Shown here piece by piece: positions 8,393 to 17,533 of a stretch of DNA of 64,000 nucleotides. The notes under the pieces are model-generated. The model was not told the origin of the DNA. It did no database searches and worked only from the letters and a program-made list of their open reading frames with translations. The stretch covers positions 100,808 through 164,807 of the forward strand of contig JAQCBT010000011.1 of NCBI GenBank assembly GCA_027621405.1, given 5' to 3'. The stretch comes from Pseudomonadota bacterium (GTDB lineage: Bacteria; Pseudomonadota; Gammaproteobacteria; Pseudomonadales; Pseudohongiellaceae). Position numbers and translations under genes: made by a program. Every line of letters begins with the position of its first letter. Position 1 is the first letter of the stretch.

Positions 8393-8932
8393 ATGCTGCC
8401 ACAGAACTGCCAGTTGCTGGCGCGCTATAACCAGTGGATGAATGACAAGCTGTATGCCTGCGCCAGCCAACTCAGCGAAGAAGACCTGCACAAAGACATG
8501 GGCGCCTTCTTCGGTTCCGTGCTTGGCACATTAAACCACCTGGTTGTGGCCGACATCATCTGGATGAAACGCTTCGCCGATCACCCGGCCCGCTTCCTGG
8601 CGCTGGCACCACTGTCGCAGATCGAACGACCCGATCGGCTCGACGCCATCGTTCACAACAATCTCGAAGCACTCTACGCCCTGCGCCAGCAACTGGACAG
8701 CATGATTCTGGGCCTGGCAGACGAGGTCACCGGTGAATCCCTCAACACCCGCTTCGCCTACCGCAACATGAAGGGTGACGAATTCGATGATCGCCTGATG
8801 TATCCCCTGCAGCATTTCTTTAACCACCAGACCCACCACCGTGGACAGCTGACGACCCTGTTAAATCAGTTAGGTATCGAAGTCGGTGTCACCGACCTGC
8901 TCATGGTCATCCGCGATTCCGACCTGCCCTGA
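8393..8932 (+). CDS. DinB-family metal-dependent four-helix protein
   Basis: 179 residues. The DinB/YfiT superfamily has a four-helix bundle with three histidines that bind a metal. Here they appear as the His of GTLNHLVVAD (around residue 49) and the pair in HFFNHQTHHRGQ near residue 145. Members include thiol transferases (bacillithiol or mycothiol dependent) and many proteins of unknown role induced by DNA damage. Nothing in the sequence gives a specific substrate. Starts at ATG 8393, 53 bases after the D-threonine-aldolase-like gene; the next small gene begins 4 bases after its stop. Confidence 0.88.
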   Translation: MLPQNCQLLARYNQWMNDKLYACASQLSEEDLHKDMGAFFGSVLGTLNHLVVADIIWMKRFADHPARFLALAPLSQIERPDRLDAIVHNNLEALYALRQQLDSMILGLADEVTGESLNTRFAYRNMKGDEFDDRLMYPLQHFFNHQTHHRGQLTTLLNQLGIEVGVTDLLMVIRDSDLP

Positions 8933-8935
8933 ACC

Positions 8936-9223
8936 ATGCTGTTCATCGCCAATTGGCTGGTCATCATCGTGTTCTGGTTCTTCGCCATTCGAAGCTGGCG
9001 CAACGGTCAGCGCAGGCTTGCCATCGCCTGTGGCGCCCTCTGGATTACAGGACGAATCTGGTTGCCGGGCAGCGGCGTCAACGGCGGCCTCTTATTCATT
9101 GTGGTAGCGGCAATTCTCTGCCTGATCCTGCTTTATGCTGACCTGGTGCATCGAACACTGCCTGCCACTAACAAAGCTAATGCCGAACAGCTTCTGCAGC
9201 AGCAGGAAGATTCAGGCAAGTAG
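8936..9223 (+). CDS. small membrane protein of unknown function
   Basis: 95 residues with an N-terminal hydrophobic segment (LFIANWLVIIVFWFFAI), a short basic stretch, a middle hydrophobic segment (GGLLFIVVAAILCLILLY) and a hydrophilic Gln/Glu-rich tail. No family recognised. It begins 4 bases after the DinB stop and ends 21 bases before the GNAT gene, so it is almost certainly co-transcribed with both. The tight spacing and continuous frame are the main support. Confidence 0.65.
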   Translation: MLFIANWLVIIVFWFFAIRSWRNGQRRLAIACGALWITGRIWLPGSGVNGGLLFIVVAAILCLILLYADLVHRTLPATNKANAEQLLQQQEDSGK

Positions 9224-9244
9224 ACAACAAGGAAACAACCCCCT

Positions 9245-9757
9245 ATGTCACCTTTAATCATTCGCAGTGAAACCCATGCGGACATCGACAGAATTCATGA
9301 GATCAATAGCCTGGCGTTTGAGACACCCGCTGAAGCTGAGCTGGTAAACAATCTGAGGACCGTTGCCAACCCGTTTCTCTCACTGGTGGCGGAACAGGAT
9401 GGTGAAGTAGTCGGCCATATCCTGTTCACTCCCGTTCATCTGGATGAAGCAGACGAGCTGAACCTCATGGGGCTGGCACCTATGGCGGTCACCCCGGCAA
9501 GGCAGAACCGGGGCATAGGCAGTGCGCTGGTGAAAGCCGGCCTCGCCCATTGTCGGAACGCGGGCGCAGGCGCTGTCGTGGTGCTGGGCCATCCCGATTA
9601 CTATCCCCGCTTCGGATTCCATACGGCCGCCGGATTCGGAATCCGCTGCGAGTACGAAGTACCCGACGAGGCCTTCATGTTGTGTGAATTACAGGAGGAT
9701 TATCTGCGGGGTCACAGTGGAACGGTTCGCTATCACCCGGCATTTAATGCACTCTAG
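9245..9757 (+). CDS. GNAT-family N-acetyltransferase (YhbS-like)
   Basis: 170 residues. Acetyl-CoA-dependent transferase with the GNAT fold. Motif A, which binds the acetyl-CoA pyrophosphate, is QNRGIGSALVKAGL (about residues 82-95). The later VLGHPDYYPRFGF segment is characteristic of the YhbS subgroup of predicted acetyltransferases. The substrate is unknown. Last gene of the same-strand run beginning at 5678; no clear terminator follows. A GGAAAC ribosome site precedes ATG 9245. Confidence 0.9.
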   Translation: MSPLIIRSETHADIDRIHEINSLAFETPAEAELVNNLRTVANPFLSLVAEQDGEVVGHILFTPVHLDEADELNLMGLAPMAVTPARQNRGIGSALVKAGLAHCRNAGAGAVVVLGHPDYYPRFGFHTAAGFGIRCEYEVPDEAFMLCELQEDYLRGHSGTVRYHPAFNAL

Positions 9758-9790
9758 ATTCTCCCCATGCCCGAATCATCTCGCCACGTA

Positions 9791-9858
9791 TTGAGCTTTA
9801 TCCAGGGCTGACATAATCTTGCCTGCGGAAGATCAGGAATCGATCCGCCGCCCTGGAT
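9791..9858 (+). promoter_or_regulatory. possible promoter and structured leader before the acyl-CoA ligase gene
   Basis: TTGAGC at 9791-9796 with TAATCT at 9814-9819 (17-base spacer), or the better -10 CATAAT at 9812-9817 (15-base spacer), gives a modest sigma-70-like promoter. An inverted repeat (ATCCAGGGC 9800-9808, GCCCTGGAT 9850-9858) overlaps it, and a second short hairpin (GGATAG/CTATCC) follows. The repeat could be an operator or leader structure. Low confidence. Confidence 0.3.
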
Positions 9859-9923
9859 AGCAGTCATCTATCCGGGATCCATGAAGAGCAAGACCAGAAG
9901 ATAATAAGAAAAGGGGAGCCACC

Positions 9924-11498
9924 TTGATTTTCAAGAGCAAGAAACCGGATGTAGATCTACCGGACACCGACCTTAGCAGCGTGGTGATGCGCCATGCCGA
10001 AGCCCTGGCAGACGAACCCGCTCTCATCGATGGCACCAGCGGTCGCACTCTTACCTATAGCCAGCTAAACACCCAGATAAACCTGTTCGCGACTGGCCTG
10101 CAGCATCGGGGCTTCAACAAGGGCGACGTCATGGCCGTGTTCTGCCCCAACTGCCCCGAGTACGCCGTAATCTTCCTGGGGGTCGCCAAAGCCGGCGGAG
10201 TCAACACCACGGTGAACTCACTCTACAGCGAACAGGACCTCGTTCACCAGTTCACCGATTCTGGCGCCCGATTCCTGATCACCATTCCCCAATTCCTGGA
10301 TCGCGCCATGCCGGCCGCAAATCAGGTGGGCATCGAGGAAATCTTCGTGCTCGGTGAAGCCGAGGGCTGCACCCCGTTCACCGAGTTGCTGAACAACGAT
10401 GGCAATCTGCAAGCAGTGGACATCGACCCCCATAAAGACCTTGTGGCCCTGCCCTACTCCAGCGGCACCACCGGACTCTCGAAGGGTGTGATGCTCACCC
10501 ACGCCAACCTCATCGCCAACATGGTACTGACCTGCGAGATGAATTTAATGAAGGAAGGCGACCGCATGATCGGCGTCCTGCCCTTCTTCCATATCTATGG
10601 CATGGTGCTCATCCTGAACCTGGCCATCTACCGCGGAGTGCCCCTGGTCACCATACCCCGATTCGACCTGGAGTTGTTCCTGGAAGTCATCCAGAACTAC
10701 AGGATCACCAGCCTGAACCTGGTTCCACCGTTGATTCTGGCACTAGCCAAGCAACCCATCGTAGACAATTACGACCTGTCCAGCGTGCGCATCATCGGTT
10801 CCGGCGCGGCTCCCCTGGGCCAGGAACTGGAGAAAGCCTGCAGCGATCGCCTGGGTTGCGATATGTACCAGGGCTATGGACTGACAGAATGCTCCGGCGC
10901 GTCCCATGTGAATATCGCGCCGGTACCTCCAGAGAAACTGGGTTCCGTCGGCCCCGTTATCCCCAACACGGAATCGAAGCTAATTGATCCTGAAACCGGC
11001 GCCGAACTGGGACCGAATGAACGGGGCGAAGTCTGCTTGCGCGGCCCTCATATCATGGTGGGCTATCTCAATAACGAGGAAGCCACAAGAGGCTGCATCG
11101 ACGAGGACGGGTGGTTCCACACCGGCGATATCGGCTACGCTGATGACGATGGCTACTTCTACATCGTCGACCGGGTAAAGGAACTGATCAAATACAAGGG
11201 CTACCAGGTAGCACCCGCCGAGCTGGAAGCCCTGCTGGTAAGCCATCCCGCCATCGCCGACGCCGCCGTGATCCCCAGCCCCAGCGAAGAAGCGGGCGAA
11301 GTGCCCAAGGCCTTCGTGGTGCTGAAGAGCGCAATCACACCAGAAGAGATTCTGGAGTTTGTTGCGGCAGAAGTGGCACCTCACAAGAAGGTGCGACTAA
11401 TCGAGATTGTGGACCAGATTCCCAAGTCAGCCTCCGGTAAAATTCTGCGCCGGATACTGGTTGACCAGGAAAGGGAACGCCTGAAGGCAGCGGATTGA
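9924..11498 (+). CDS. 4-coumarate-CoA ligase-like acyl-CoA synthetase
   Basis: 524 residues, ATP-dependent acid:CoA ligase of the ANL superfamily. The P-loop motif is YSSGTTGLSKGVMLTH; the second core motif reads GEVCLRGPH. Later A8/A10 motifs are present: DGWFHTGDIGY, VDRVKELIKYKGYQV, and PKSASGKILRR with the catalytic lysine. The overall pattern is that of 4-coumarate-CoA ligases and related medium-chain or aryl acid ligases; the acid is not determinable. No ATG fits. The start is the TTG at 9924 behind a strong AAGGGGAG ribosome site (9911-9918). An AraC-type regulator begins 17 bases downstream and may control it. Confidence 0.9.
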   Translation: MIFKSKKPDVDLPDTDLSSVVMRHAEALADEPALIDGTSGRTLTYSQLNTQINLFATGLQHRGFNKGDVMAVFCPNCPEYAVIFLGVAKAGGVNTTVNSLYSEQDLVHQFTDSGARFLITIPQFLDRAMPAANQVGIEEIFVLGEAEGCTPFTELLNNDGNLQAVDIDPHKDLVALPYSSGTTGLSKGVMLTHANLIANMVLTCEMNLMKEGDRMIGVLPFFHIYGMVLILNLAIYRGVPLVTIPRFDLELFLEVIQNYRITSLNLVPPLILALAKQPIVDNYDLSSVRIIGSGAAPLGQELEKACSDRLGCDMYQGYGLTECSGASHVNIAPVPPEKLGSVGPVIPNTESKLIDPETGAELGPNERGEVCLRGPHIMVGYLNNEEATRGCIDEDGWFHTGDIGYADDDGYFYIVDRVKELIKYKGYQVAPAELEALLVSHPAIADAAVIPSPSEEAGEVPKAFVVLKSAITPEEILEFVAAEVAPHKKVRLIEIVDQIPKSASGKILRRILVDQERERLKAAD

Positions 11499-11514
11499 AG
11501 ATGATCGCGCAGCA

Positions 11515-12345
11515 ATGATCTTTACGCCCTACCAGCCCAGCGAGCGCATCGCTCCCTACATCGAAGCCATCTTTCATTACAAGGACTTCGTGCCGGATCA
11601 CTCCATTGAGCGCGTGGTCCCCACAGGCCATGTATTTATTATCTTCGAACTGGACGGCTTTGAACGCCACACCTTCGACAACCAGACCCTGAAACCCAAC
11701 GCTACCTACACCCGGGCCTGGGTATGCGGCATGCACCGCAATCACATCTCCATTTCTGCCCATGAGAACTCGGAGATGTTCGTCATCCAGTTCAAGCCCC
11801 ACGGCAGTTATCCCTTTCTGCATGTCACGGCCGACATGCTCAACGAACTCATCGTGCCCGCTCACGAAGTCATGGACGAGAGCCTCTACGAGCTACGCGA
11901 CGCGATGATCCAGGCAGAGGACACAGCCGATAAATTCGCCCTCGCCGAGCAGTGGCTGCTGGGCAGGTTCGATGAAGAAAAGCTGCCACCGTCGGAAATA
12001 CCCGAGTTCATCGCCAAGCTGCAGGCAGAACCGGTGGACAGCCTCAACGCTCTCATCGAAGCCTACCCTGCCAGCCAGAAGAGCCTCATCGACCAGTTCA
12101 AGAAATACGTGGGACTCACACCCAAATACTACCAACGCATCCTGCGCTTCAACGACCTGCTAAAACGCATCCAGAACAAGGACCGGGTCTCCTGGTCCGA
12201 CATCGCCTACGAATGTGGCTACTTCGACCAGTCGCACTTCATCAAGGAGTTCAGGCACTTCTCGGGCTTCAATCCCGGTGAATATATTTGCAGGGACTAC
12301 AACAAGGAAGAACCGAATTTCTTCCCGTTGGACAGACAGCAATAA
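11515..12345 (+). CDS. AraC-family transcriptional regulator
   Basis: 276 residues. The N-terminal half (residues 1 to about 150) is a cupin-like sensing domain of the type found in HTH_18 AraC regulators with a DUF6597-like N-terminus (PSERIAPYIEAIFHY, VVPTGHVFIIFEL). The C-terminal part is the paired helix-turn-helix domain, ending in SWSDIAYECGYFDQSHFIKE and FRHFSGFNPGEYI, typical of the second HTH. It starts 17 bases after the acyl-CoA ligase on the same strand and probably shares its transcript, so it may regulate this operon. The inducer is unknown. Confidence 0.88.
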   Translation: MIFTPYQPSERIAPYIEAIFHYKDFVPDHSIERVVPTGHVFIIFELDGFERHTFDNQTLKPNATYTRAWVCGMHRNHISISAHENSEMFVIQFKPHGSYPFLHVTADMLNELIVPAHEVMDESLYELRDAMIQAEDTADKFALAEQWLLGRFDEEKLPPSEIPEFIAKLQAEPVDSLNALIEAYPASQKSLIDQFKKYVGLTPKYYQRILRFNDLLKRIQNKDRVSWSDIAYECGYFDQSHFIKEFRHFSGFNPGEYICRDYNKEEPNFFPLDRQQ

Positions 12346-12556
12346 ACAATCGTCTCCCATCGCCCATTTGTGTATTGAGCCGCCACCAGGACAATGCCTG
12401 CGTCGGGCAAACTGAAACTCATCCGGAAGTACATTCCCGTAGAGCTTGCCAACCCAAAGGCTTAACTCACTTATCAATCGCGCCGGTTAATTTTTTACAA
12501 TAAGCACTTCCTGTGCTGCGCTACTGTGCTTGCAAGCTAATTAAAGGAGATTCGCC

Positions 12557-12967
12557 ATGGATCCAGCAACTGCTACCGCCGCCATCAACTGGTTATCTGT
12601 CATCATCGCCGCCGTCTCGGCCTTCATGGTGGGAGGCCTCTGGTATGGCCCCCTGTTCGGCAAGGCCTGGGCCGAGGGCTTCGGTCTCAGCGACGAATAC
12701 CTGGCAAGCCGCAATATGCCCATGGTGTTCGGTGTCTCACTACTGCTCTCCTTCATCGCCGCCATTAACCTGGAAATGTTCATCGGCGCCGAGGCCACTC
12801 TCGCCTTCGGCGTATTTGCCGGCTTCACCGCGGGATTTGGCTGGGTAGCTGCTTTCCTGGGCATCCTCTACCTGTTCGAGAAACGTACCCTCAAAGTCTT
12901 CCTGATCAATGGCGGGTATTGCGTGGTTGCCCTTACCACTATGGGAGCGATTCTGGGCGTGATGTAG
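12557..12967 (+). CDS. DUF1761 membrane protein
   Basis: 136 residues with four membrane segments. The family signature is GGLWYGPLFGKAWAEG near residue 30. No molecular function is established for DUF1761. ATG 12557 follows AAAGGAG (12543-12549). A second, diverged family member is at 19577-19963, so the genome carries at least two paralogues. It stands alone between the AraC gene and rimO. Confidence 0.85.
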   Translation: MDPATATAAINWLSVIIAAVSAFMVGGLWYGPLFGKAWAEGFGLSDEYLASRNMPMVFGVSLLLSFIAAINLEMFIGAEATLAFGVFAGFTAGFGWVAAFLGILYLFEKRTLKVFLINGGYCVVALTTMGAILGVM

Positions 12968-13111
12968 ATTCCGGCTGTTTTCCCATTTGTTTACCGAACT
13001 CATTCGCTACGCATCCGGGGTCTGGGGGTGGTGTCGCTAGCGGAACACTGCGGGGCCCGACAGCTCCGAGCCCCTCCCACCTGACTCACAATTAAAAAAG
13101 CGAGAACCAAA

Positions 13112-13140
13112 ATGCTTCAGCACCCGCTAACCGCTATAAT
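13112..13140 (+). promoter_or_regulatory. probable rimO promoter
   Basis: A perfect TATAAT -10 hexamer lies at 13135-13140, 56 bases before the rimO ATG. The -35 region (around 13112-13118, ATGCTTC) is poor. Transcription would begin near 13147. Upstream, the 12968-13110 stretch contains a GC-rich imperfect hairpin (GGGGC...GCCCC near 13053-13077) but no gene. Confidence 0.45.
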
Positions 13141-13195
13141 TCGCCTTCCCTAAAAACACTAAGCAATCGCCAAGGCGATAAATGGACAAAACCTC

Positions 13196-14518
13196 ATGGC
13201 CTCAAGTCACAAAGTAGGATTCGTATCGCTGGGCTGCCCCAAGGCACTGGTAGATTCCGAACGTATCCTTACCCAGCTTCGCATCGAAGGCTACGAGGTC
13301 GTACCCACGTACGAGGATGCGGACATCGTGGTCGTGAATACCTGCGGGTTTATCGATAGCGCCAAGCAGGAGTCACTCAACACCATCGGCGAGGCGCTGC
13401 AGGAAAACGGCAAGGTGCTGGTTACCGGGTGTATGGGAGCGCAGGCCGAGAGCATTACCAGGGTGCACCCGAATGTACTTGGGGTCACTGGGCCGCATGC
13501 CTATGAGGCCGTGGTGTCCCAGGTGCATGAACATGTGCCGCCACCACAGAAGCATGACCCCTTCATCGACCTGGTACCTCCGCAGGGTATTAAGCTTACC
13601 CCGAGACACTATGCGTATTTGAAGATCTCGGAAGGATGTAATCATCGCTGCAGTTTCTGCATCATCCCTTCCATGCGCGGCGATCTGGTGAGTCGGCCAG
13701 TGGGCGAAGTGATGGACGAAGCGGAACGACTGGCCAGGGCTGGAGTGAAAGAGTTACTGGTGGTTTCCCAGGATACCAGTGCCTATGGAGTGGACATCAA
13801 GTACCAGACTGGTTTCTGGCAGGGACGGCCGGTGAAGGCGAATATGCAGGGCCTGAGCGAGGCCTTGAGTGAGCTGGGAATCTGGGTGCGGCTGCACTAT
13901 GTGTACCCCTATCCCCATGTGGATAACATCATTCCGCTGATGGCAGAAGGTAAGATCCTGCCCTACCTGGATATTCCTTTTCAGCATGCCAGCATTCCCG
14001 TGTTAAAGGCCATGAAACGGCCAGCTGCCACGGAGAAATCCCTGGAACGCATTCAACGCTGGCGCGAGCAATGCCCGGACCTGACCCTGCGTAGCACGTT
14101 CATCGTGGGCTTCCCCGGTGAGACCGATGAAGACTTTGAACAATTGCTGGATTTCCTCCAACAGGCGCAACTGGATCGCGTAGGCTGTTTTCAGTATTCG
14201 CCGGTGGAAGGGGCAACCGCGAATGCCTTGCCCGATCCTGTGCCGGATGAAGTGAAACAGGCACGTTGGGAGCGCTTCATGGAGACCCAGCAACGCATCA
14301 GCTGCGAACGACTGGAGCTGAAGGTTGGCAAGGAGATCGATGTCATCATCGATGAAATGAACGAGGAAGGCCTGATTGGTCGCTCCAGCGCCGATGCACC
14401 GGAGATCGACGGGCTGGTCTATCTTTCCCTGGCCGAGGGGGTCAATGTGGGCGACCTGGTACGGGCAAAGATAAGCGATTCCGATGAGTATGATTTATAT
14501 GGCGAGGTAGTCAGATGA
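13196..14518 (+). CDS. rimO: ribosomal protein S12 methylthiotransferase RimO
   Basis: 440 residues, radical-SAM enzyme that methylthiolates an aspartate of ribosomal protein S12 (Asp89 in E. coli). Domains in order: UPF0004 N-terminal domain starting [17 protein letters not shown] with the cysteines for the auxiliary iron-sulfur cluster (SLGC, NTCGF, TGCMG); radical-SAM core with CNHRCSFC near residue 149; C-terminal TRAM domain. Full family length. A short upstream frame (ATG 13182 to TAG 13217) with an AAGGCG site overlaps the start. The stop overlaps the next gene as ATGA, coupling it to a haloalkane dehalogenase. Confidence 0.97.
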   Translation: MASSHKVGFVSLGCPKALVDSERILTQLRIEGYEVVPTYEDADIVVVNTCGFIDSAKQESLNTIGEALQENGKVLVTGCMGAQAESITRVHPNVLGVTGPHAYEAVVSQVHEHVPPPQKHDPFIDLVPPQGIKLTPRHYAYLKISEGCNHRCSFCIIPSMRGDLVSRPVGEVMDEAERLARAGVKELLVVSQDTSAYGVDIKYQTGFWQGRPVKANMQGLSEALSELGIWVRLHYVYPYPHVDNIIPLMAEGKILPYLDIPFQHASIPVLKAMKRPAATEKSLERIQRWREQCPDLTLRSTFIVGFPGETDEDFEQLLDFLQQAQLDRVGCFQYSPVEGATANALPDPVPDEVKQARWERFMETQQRISCERLELKVGKEIDVIIDEMNEEGLIGRSSADAPEIDGLVYLSLAEGVNVGDLVRAKISDSDEYDLYGEVVR

Positions 14519-15456
14519 GCGATGCAGTGAACGAAATCAAGCCCGGCATCCTGCGGACCCCGGATGAGTGTTTCCAGAACCTGCCGGGATTCGACTTCGA
14601 ACCCAACTACCTCGACGTGAACGGCTATCGGATGCATTACCTCGATGAAGGAACCGGCGAGCCGGTGTTGATGCTGCATGGCGAACCGACCTGGAGCTAT
14701 CTGTACCGCAAGATGATTCCGCCAGTCGTAGATGCGGGTTATCGTGTCATCGTTCCTGACCTGATAGGTTTCGGCCGCTCGGACAAACCCACCGAGATCA
14801 CAAGCCACAGCTACGCCTTCCATGTCGATAACATCACCCGCTTCCTCGCGGAACTGGGCCTGAGTGATCTCACCCTCGTGTGCCAGGACTGGGGTAGCCT
14901 GATCGGTCTGCGGGTCGCGGCCGAAAATCCCGATCGCTTCGCCCGCATCGTGCTCGCCAATGGCGGCCTACCCACCGGAGATCATGGCCGTACCGATGCC
15001 TTCATGAAATGGCGGGCAGCAGTGGAAAAGATGCAGGCCGGCGGCTTTATGCCGGTGGGCAAGATCATCTCACGCGATCCGGCCAATCCCGATGCTGAAC
15101 CGAAGTTCGGAGCGGAAGTCATGGCCGCCTACGAAGCTCCCTTCCCTAACGGCAAATACATGGCTGGCCCGCTGGCCATGCCACTGTTGGTACCCATTTC
15201 CCCGGACAACCCTGCCACCGTAGCCAATAGAGCAGCCTGGGAAGTGTTCAAGCAATGGCAGAAACCCTTCCTCACCGCCTTCAGCGATGGCGATCCGATC
15301 ACGGCTGGTGGCGACAAGGTGTTCCGCAAGCTGGTACCCGGCGCCCAGCACGATCAACACGTGACGATTGAGGGCGGATACCATTTCCTGCAGGAAGACC
15401 GGGGCCCGGAATTCGCCGCCGCTGTAATCGGGTTCATGCAGGCCAACCCACTGTAG
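14515..15456 (+). CDS. haloalkane dehalogenase (HLD-I type)
   Basis: 313 residues, alpha/beta hydrolase that replaces a halogen with hydroxyl through an Asp ester intermediate. Signatures: oxyanion motif [13 protein letters not shown] (55-67), nucleophile Asp125 in [10 protein letters not shown] with the halide-binding Trp126 next to it, the acid Asp260 in SDGDPIT, and His290 in GGYHFLQED. Acid placement after strand 7 and overall length fit subfamily HLD-I (DhlA/DhmA). A second halide-binding residue may be Trp166 in AFMKWRAA. Predicted cytosolic. It overlaps rimO by 4 bases, an unexpected pairing that probably reflects transcript sharing rather than function. The physiological halide substrate is unknown. 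Confidence 0.9.
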   Translation: MSDAVNEIKPGILRTPDECFQNLPGFDFEPNYLDVNGYRMHYLDEGTGEPVLMLHGEPTWSYLYRKMIPPVVDAGYRVIVPDLIGFGRSDKPTEITSHSYAFHVDNITRFLAELGLSDLTLVCQDWGSLIGLRVAAENPDRFARIVLANGGLPTGDHGRTDAFMKWRAAVEKMQAGGFMPVGKIISRDPANPDAEPKFGAEVMAAYEAPFPNGKYMAGPLAMPLLVPISPDNPATVANRAAWEVFKQWQKPFLTAFSDGDPITAGGDKVFRKLVPGAQHDQHVTIEGGYHFLQEDRGPEFAAAVIGFMQANPL

Positions 15457-15478
15457 CCAGACACCGGAAATCGAGGGC

Positions 15479-15507
15479 AAAAAAAAGGCCGACCTGGAGG
15501 TCAGCCT
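15479..15507 (-). terminator. intrinsic terminator, minus-strand orientation
   Basis: Stem AGGCCGACCT / AGGTCAGCCT (15486-15495 and 15498-15507, one mismatch, 2-base loop) with eight A residues at 15479-15486, which read as a U-tract on the minus strand. It has the wrong orientation for the dehalogenase. It could be a second terminator for the FAS1 gene or end an unannotated minus-strand RNA. Confidence 0.65.
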
Positions 15508-15789
15508 CAAGCGCTAATAGGATCATTAGCAGGGTCCAGACGGGAAAGGGAGTCGCCTGGAAGGATGGATCAGCAATAACAATCTCTGGAGTGATTGAAA
15601 CTTACCCTTTATAACGACGCCCCCCAAAGGCTGGATCACCCTGTTCACCAAAAACTTTTTTGTGTGGGATCATCCGCACCCATTGTGCCGCACAAGTGCG
15701 CATTCAGTTGCACTGCAGACCCACTGTTACTCTGGAGCTACGCCGCTGCACCGAATCCAGGGTGCGGGCTTCAGATCCGCGGGAGCAAT

Positions 15790-15819
15790 AAAAAAGGCCA
15801 GCTGCTGGCTGGCCTTTTT
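15790..15819. terminator. bidirectional intrinsic terminator
   Basis: Stem GGCCAGC (15796-15802) / GCTGGCC (15808-15814), 5-base loop, with AAAAA before and TTTTT after, so it works in both directions. It ends the minus-strand FAS1 gene and any plus-strand transcript arriving from rimO and the dehalogenase. Confidence 0.85.
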
Positions 15820-15865
15820 GCTCATGAACGAATCATGCGCACTACCGGGAGTGCGTCACGGCGCC

Positions 15866-16351
15866 TTACTGAGGCAACACTACCTTGTCAATAACGTGGA
15901 TCACACCATTGTCAGTCTCGATGTCGGCGGCGACCACATTGGCACCATCCACGGTCACACCGTTTGTGGCGTCAACACTCAGGGATGAGCCCTGTACACT
16001 CTCGACTTGCAGGGCCTGACCCGCGATATCGGTGGACATTACCTTCCCGGGGATCACATGGTAGGTGAGTACGGCAACCAGTTGATCCAGGTTCTCTGGC
16101 TTCAACAGAGTTTCTACAGTACCTTCGGGCAGTGCAGCGAATGCCTCATCTGTGGGTGCGAAGACTGTGAAAGGACCTTCACCCTTGAGAGTTTCAACCA
16201 GGCCTGCGGCCTGCACTGCAGCCACCAGCGTGTTGAATTGACCGGCGGCAACAGCAGTGTCCACAATATCCTGTGCACGCACCTGAATGCTGGTGATAAT
16301 TAAAGGCAACGCGGCAAAAACAGCGATAGCAGTATGTCGAATTCTGGACAT
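15866..16351 (-). CDS. secreted fasciclin (FAS1) domain protein
   Basis: 161 residues from ATG 16351, preceded by GGAGG; a 20-residue longer reading has no ribosome site. Sec signal peptide cut near VRAQ, then one FAS1 domain. The H1 box appears as [17 protein letters not shown], the YH motif as LTYHVIPG, and the C-terminal H2-like box as [13 protein letters not shown]. Single-domain bacterial FAS1 proteins are secreted or surface associated and implicated in adhesion. Downstream are two terminators. No operon partner. Confidence 0.92.
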   Translation of the reverse strand: MSRIRHTAIAVFAALPLIITSIQVRAQDIVDTAVAAGQFNTLVAAVQAAGLVETLKGEGPFTVFAPTDEAFAALPEGTVETLLKPENLDQLVAVLTYHVIPGKVMSTDIAGQALQVESVQGSSLSVDATNGVTVDGANVVAADIETDNGVIHVIDKVVLPQ

Positions 16352-16567
16352 TATCGTCCTCCAAATAAAAACAGTTATAAGTAAGAAATTGATTAACAGC
16401 GCATAGTTCAACGGCAGGACAAAGCAATTGGTTCATATTCCCTATCGAAACAACGCAAATTTTTTTCGAAAGGTATAAAATTCGCTTATTGTCAGAATTT
16501 TTAAATCCGGATACTTGTTTGGCTCGTAACATAAAGGTTTAGCTGCAGCAATGAGGTTCAAACGCTA

Positions 16568-17491
16568 TTGGCTTCGTCGACTGACAATATTCTTATTACC
16601 GGTGCCTCGGGCTTCATCGGCTCGGCGCTCGCATACGCGCTGGCACAGGATGGCTTCAGTGTCTTCATACTCGATCGCGTCGATCCGCAGAGCCCGTTTT
16701 ATTACGACAGCGAACTCAATACGGTAAGGCTCGACGAGGAGACACCACTTCGAGCGGTAATAAACCTCGCCGGTGCCAATATCGCGGACGGGCGTTGGAG
16801 TCCGGAAAGAAAAAAAACCATCTGGGATAGTCGGGTCGAACTTACCCGGGCGCTTAGCGAAGCGCTAGCCAAGCTGCCACAGAAGCCTAAAGTGCTTCTG
16901 TCCGCGTCCGCCATCGGCTACTACGGTAATCAGTGCATCACAGCTACCGACGAATTCGGAAACCCCGGCACGGACTTCCTGGCAGATCTATCGGTGGCCT
17001 GGGAATCCGCGACCCAGGCAGCAAGTGACGCGGGTATTCGGGTGGTATGGATGCGCTTCGGCTTGGTGCTGGCGGCACATGGCGGCGTCCTGAAGAAGCT
17101 GGTCCTGCCCCTGCGCGCAGCGGTGGTCGGTAGAGTGGGCGATGGCCAGCACCTGCAGCCCTGGATCACGTTGAGCGACCTGATTCGTCTCATCAAACAA
17201 CTTCTGGTGGAGCAGGATTTCTCCGGTCCTATCAACCTGGTCGCCCCTGCGCCGGCAACAAATTCGGAATTCTCTTCTGCGATGGCACGAGCGCTAAGGC
17301 GGCCGCAATTGCCCCCACTGCCAGCCGCAGTGACCCGCATGCTGTTTGGCGAAATGGCCGATGCAGCCTTACTGGCCTCAAGTCATATCATCAGCTCGCG
17401 GCAACAGGAGCTGGCTGCCACATTGGCGTATCCCACCCTCGACGGCGCACTCGCGGCGATCTACGCTACCCCCACTCCTGATACAGAGTAG
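16568..17491 (+). CDS. TIGR01777-family NAD-dependent epimerase (YfcH-like)
   Basis: 307 residues, atypical SDR (SDR39U1) with a Rossmann fold: nucleotide-binding ITGASGFIGSAL at the N-terminus, NLAGANIADGRW in the middle, and SASAIGYYG holding the catalytic Tyr region. The C-terminal DUF1731-like region contains LPLPAAVTRMLFGEMADAALL-type sequence. The substrate is unknown for the whole family. Start is the TTG at 16568, about 11 bases after GAGG; an ATG at 16551 is in another frame and no in-frame ATG exists between the upstream stop and the fold. The 216-base gap before it is AT-rich and holds divergent promoters with FAS1. Confidence 0.87.
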   Translation: MASSTDNILITGASGFIGSALAYALAQDGFSVFILDRVDPQSPFYYDSELNTVRLDEETPLRAVINLAGANIADGRWSPERKKTIWDSRVELTRALSEALAKLPQKPKVLLSASAIGYYGNQCITATDEFGNPGTDFLADLSVAWESATQAASDAGIRVVWMRFGLVLAAHGGVLKKLVLPLRAAVVGRVGDGQHLQPWITLSDLIRLIKQLLVEQDFSGPINLVAPAPATNSEFSSAMARALRRPQLPPLPAAVTRMLFGEMADAALLASSHIISSRQQELAATLAYPTLDGALAAIYATPTPDTE

Positions 17492-17533
17492 ACGCGACCC
17501 ATGCCGAAGCCGTAGCCACGAACCTCTCAGACC

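Larger units (their letters stand above)
15457..15865. other. 409-base gene-free stretch bounded by two terminator hairpins; possible small RNA locus
   Basis: No credible CDS. A 99-residue frame here begins at TTG, crosses the terminator and has no recognisable content. Terminator-like hairpins lie at 15479-15507 (U-tract on the minus strand) and 15790-15819 (usable in both directions). Read on the plus strand, the 365 bases before the second hairpin hold about 13 GGA triplets, roughly twice what base composition predicts. One is in the loop of a 6-bp hairpin (GCTAAT-AGGATC-ATTAGC), and GGAAGGATGGAT matches the core CsrA-binding consensus. A CsrA-titrating RNA is conceivable; so is plain spacer DNA. 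Confidence 0.35.

Noticed and set aside
15595..15894. Possible small plus-strand CDS in the gap after the dehalogenase
   Set aside because: TTG start, crosses a strong terminator and overlaps the end of the FAS1 gene; no motif.
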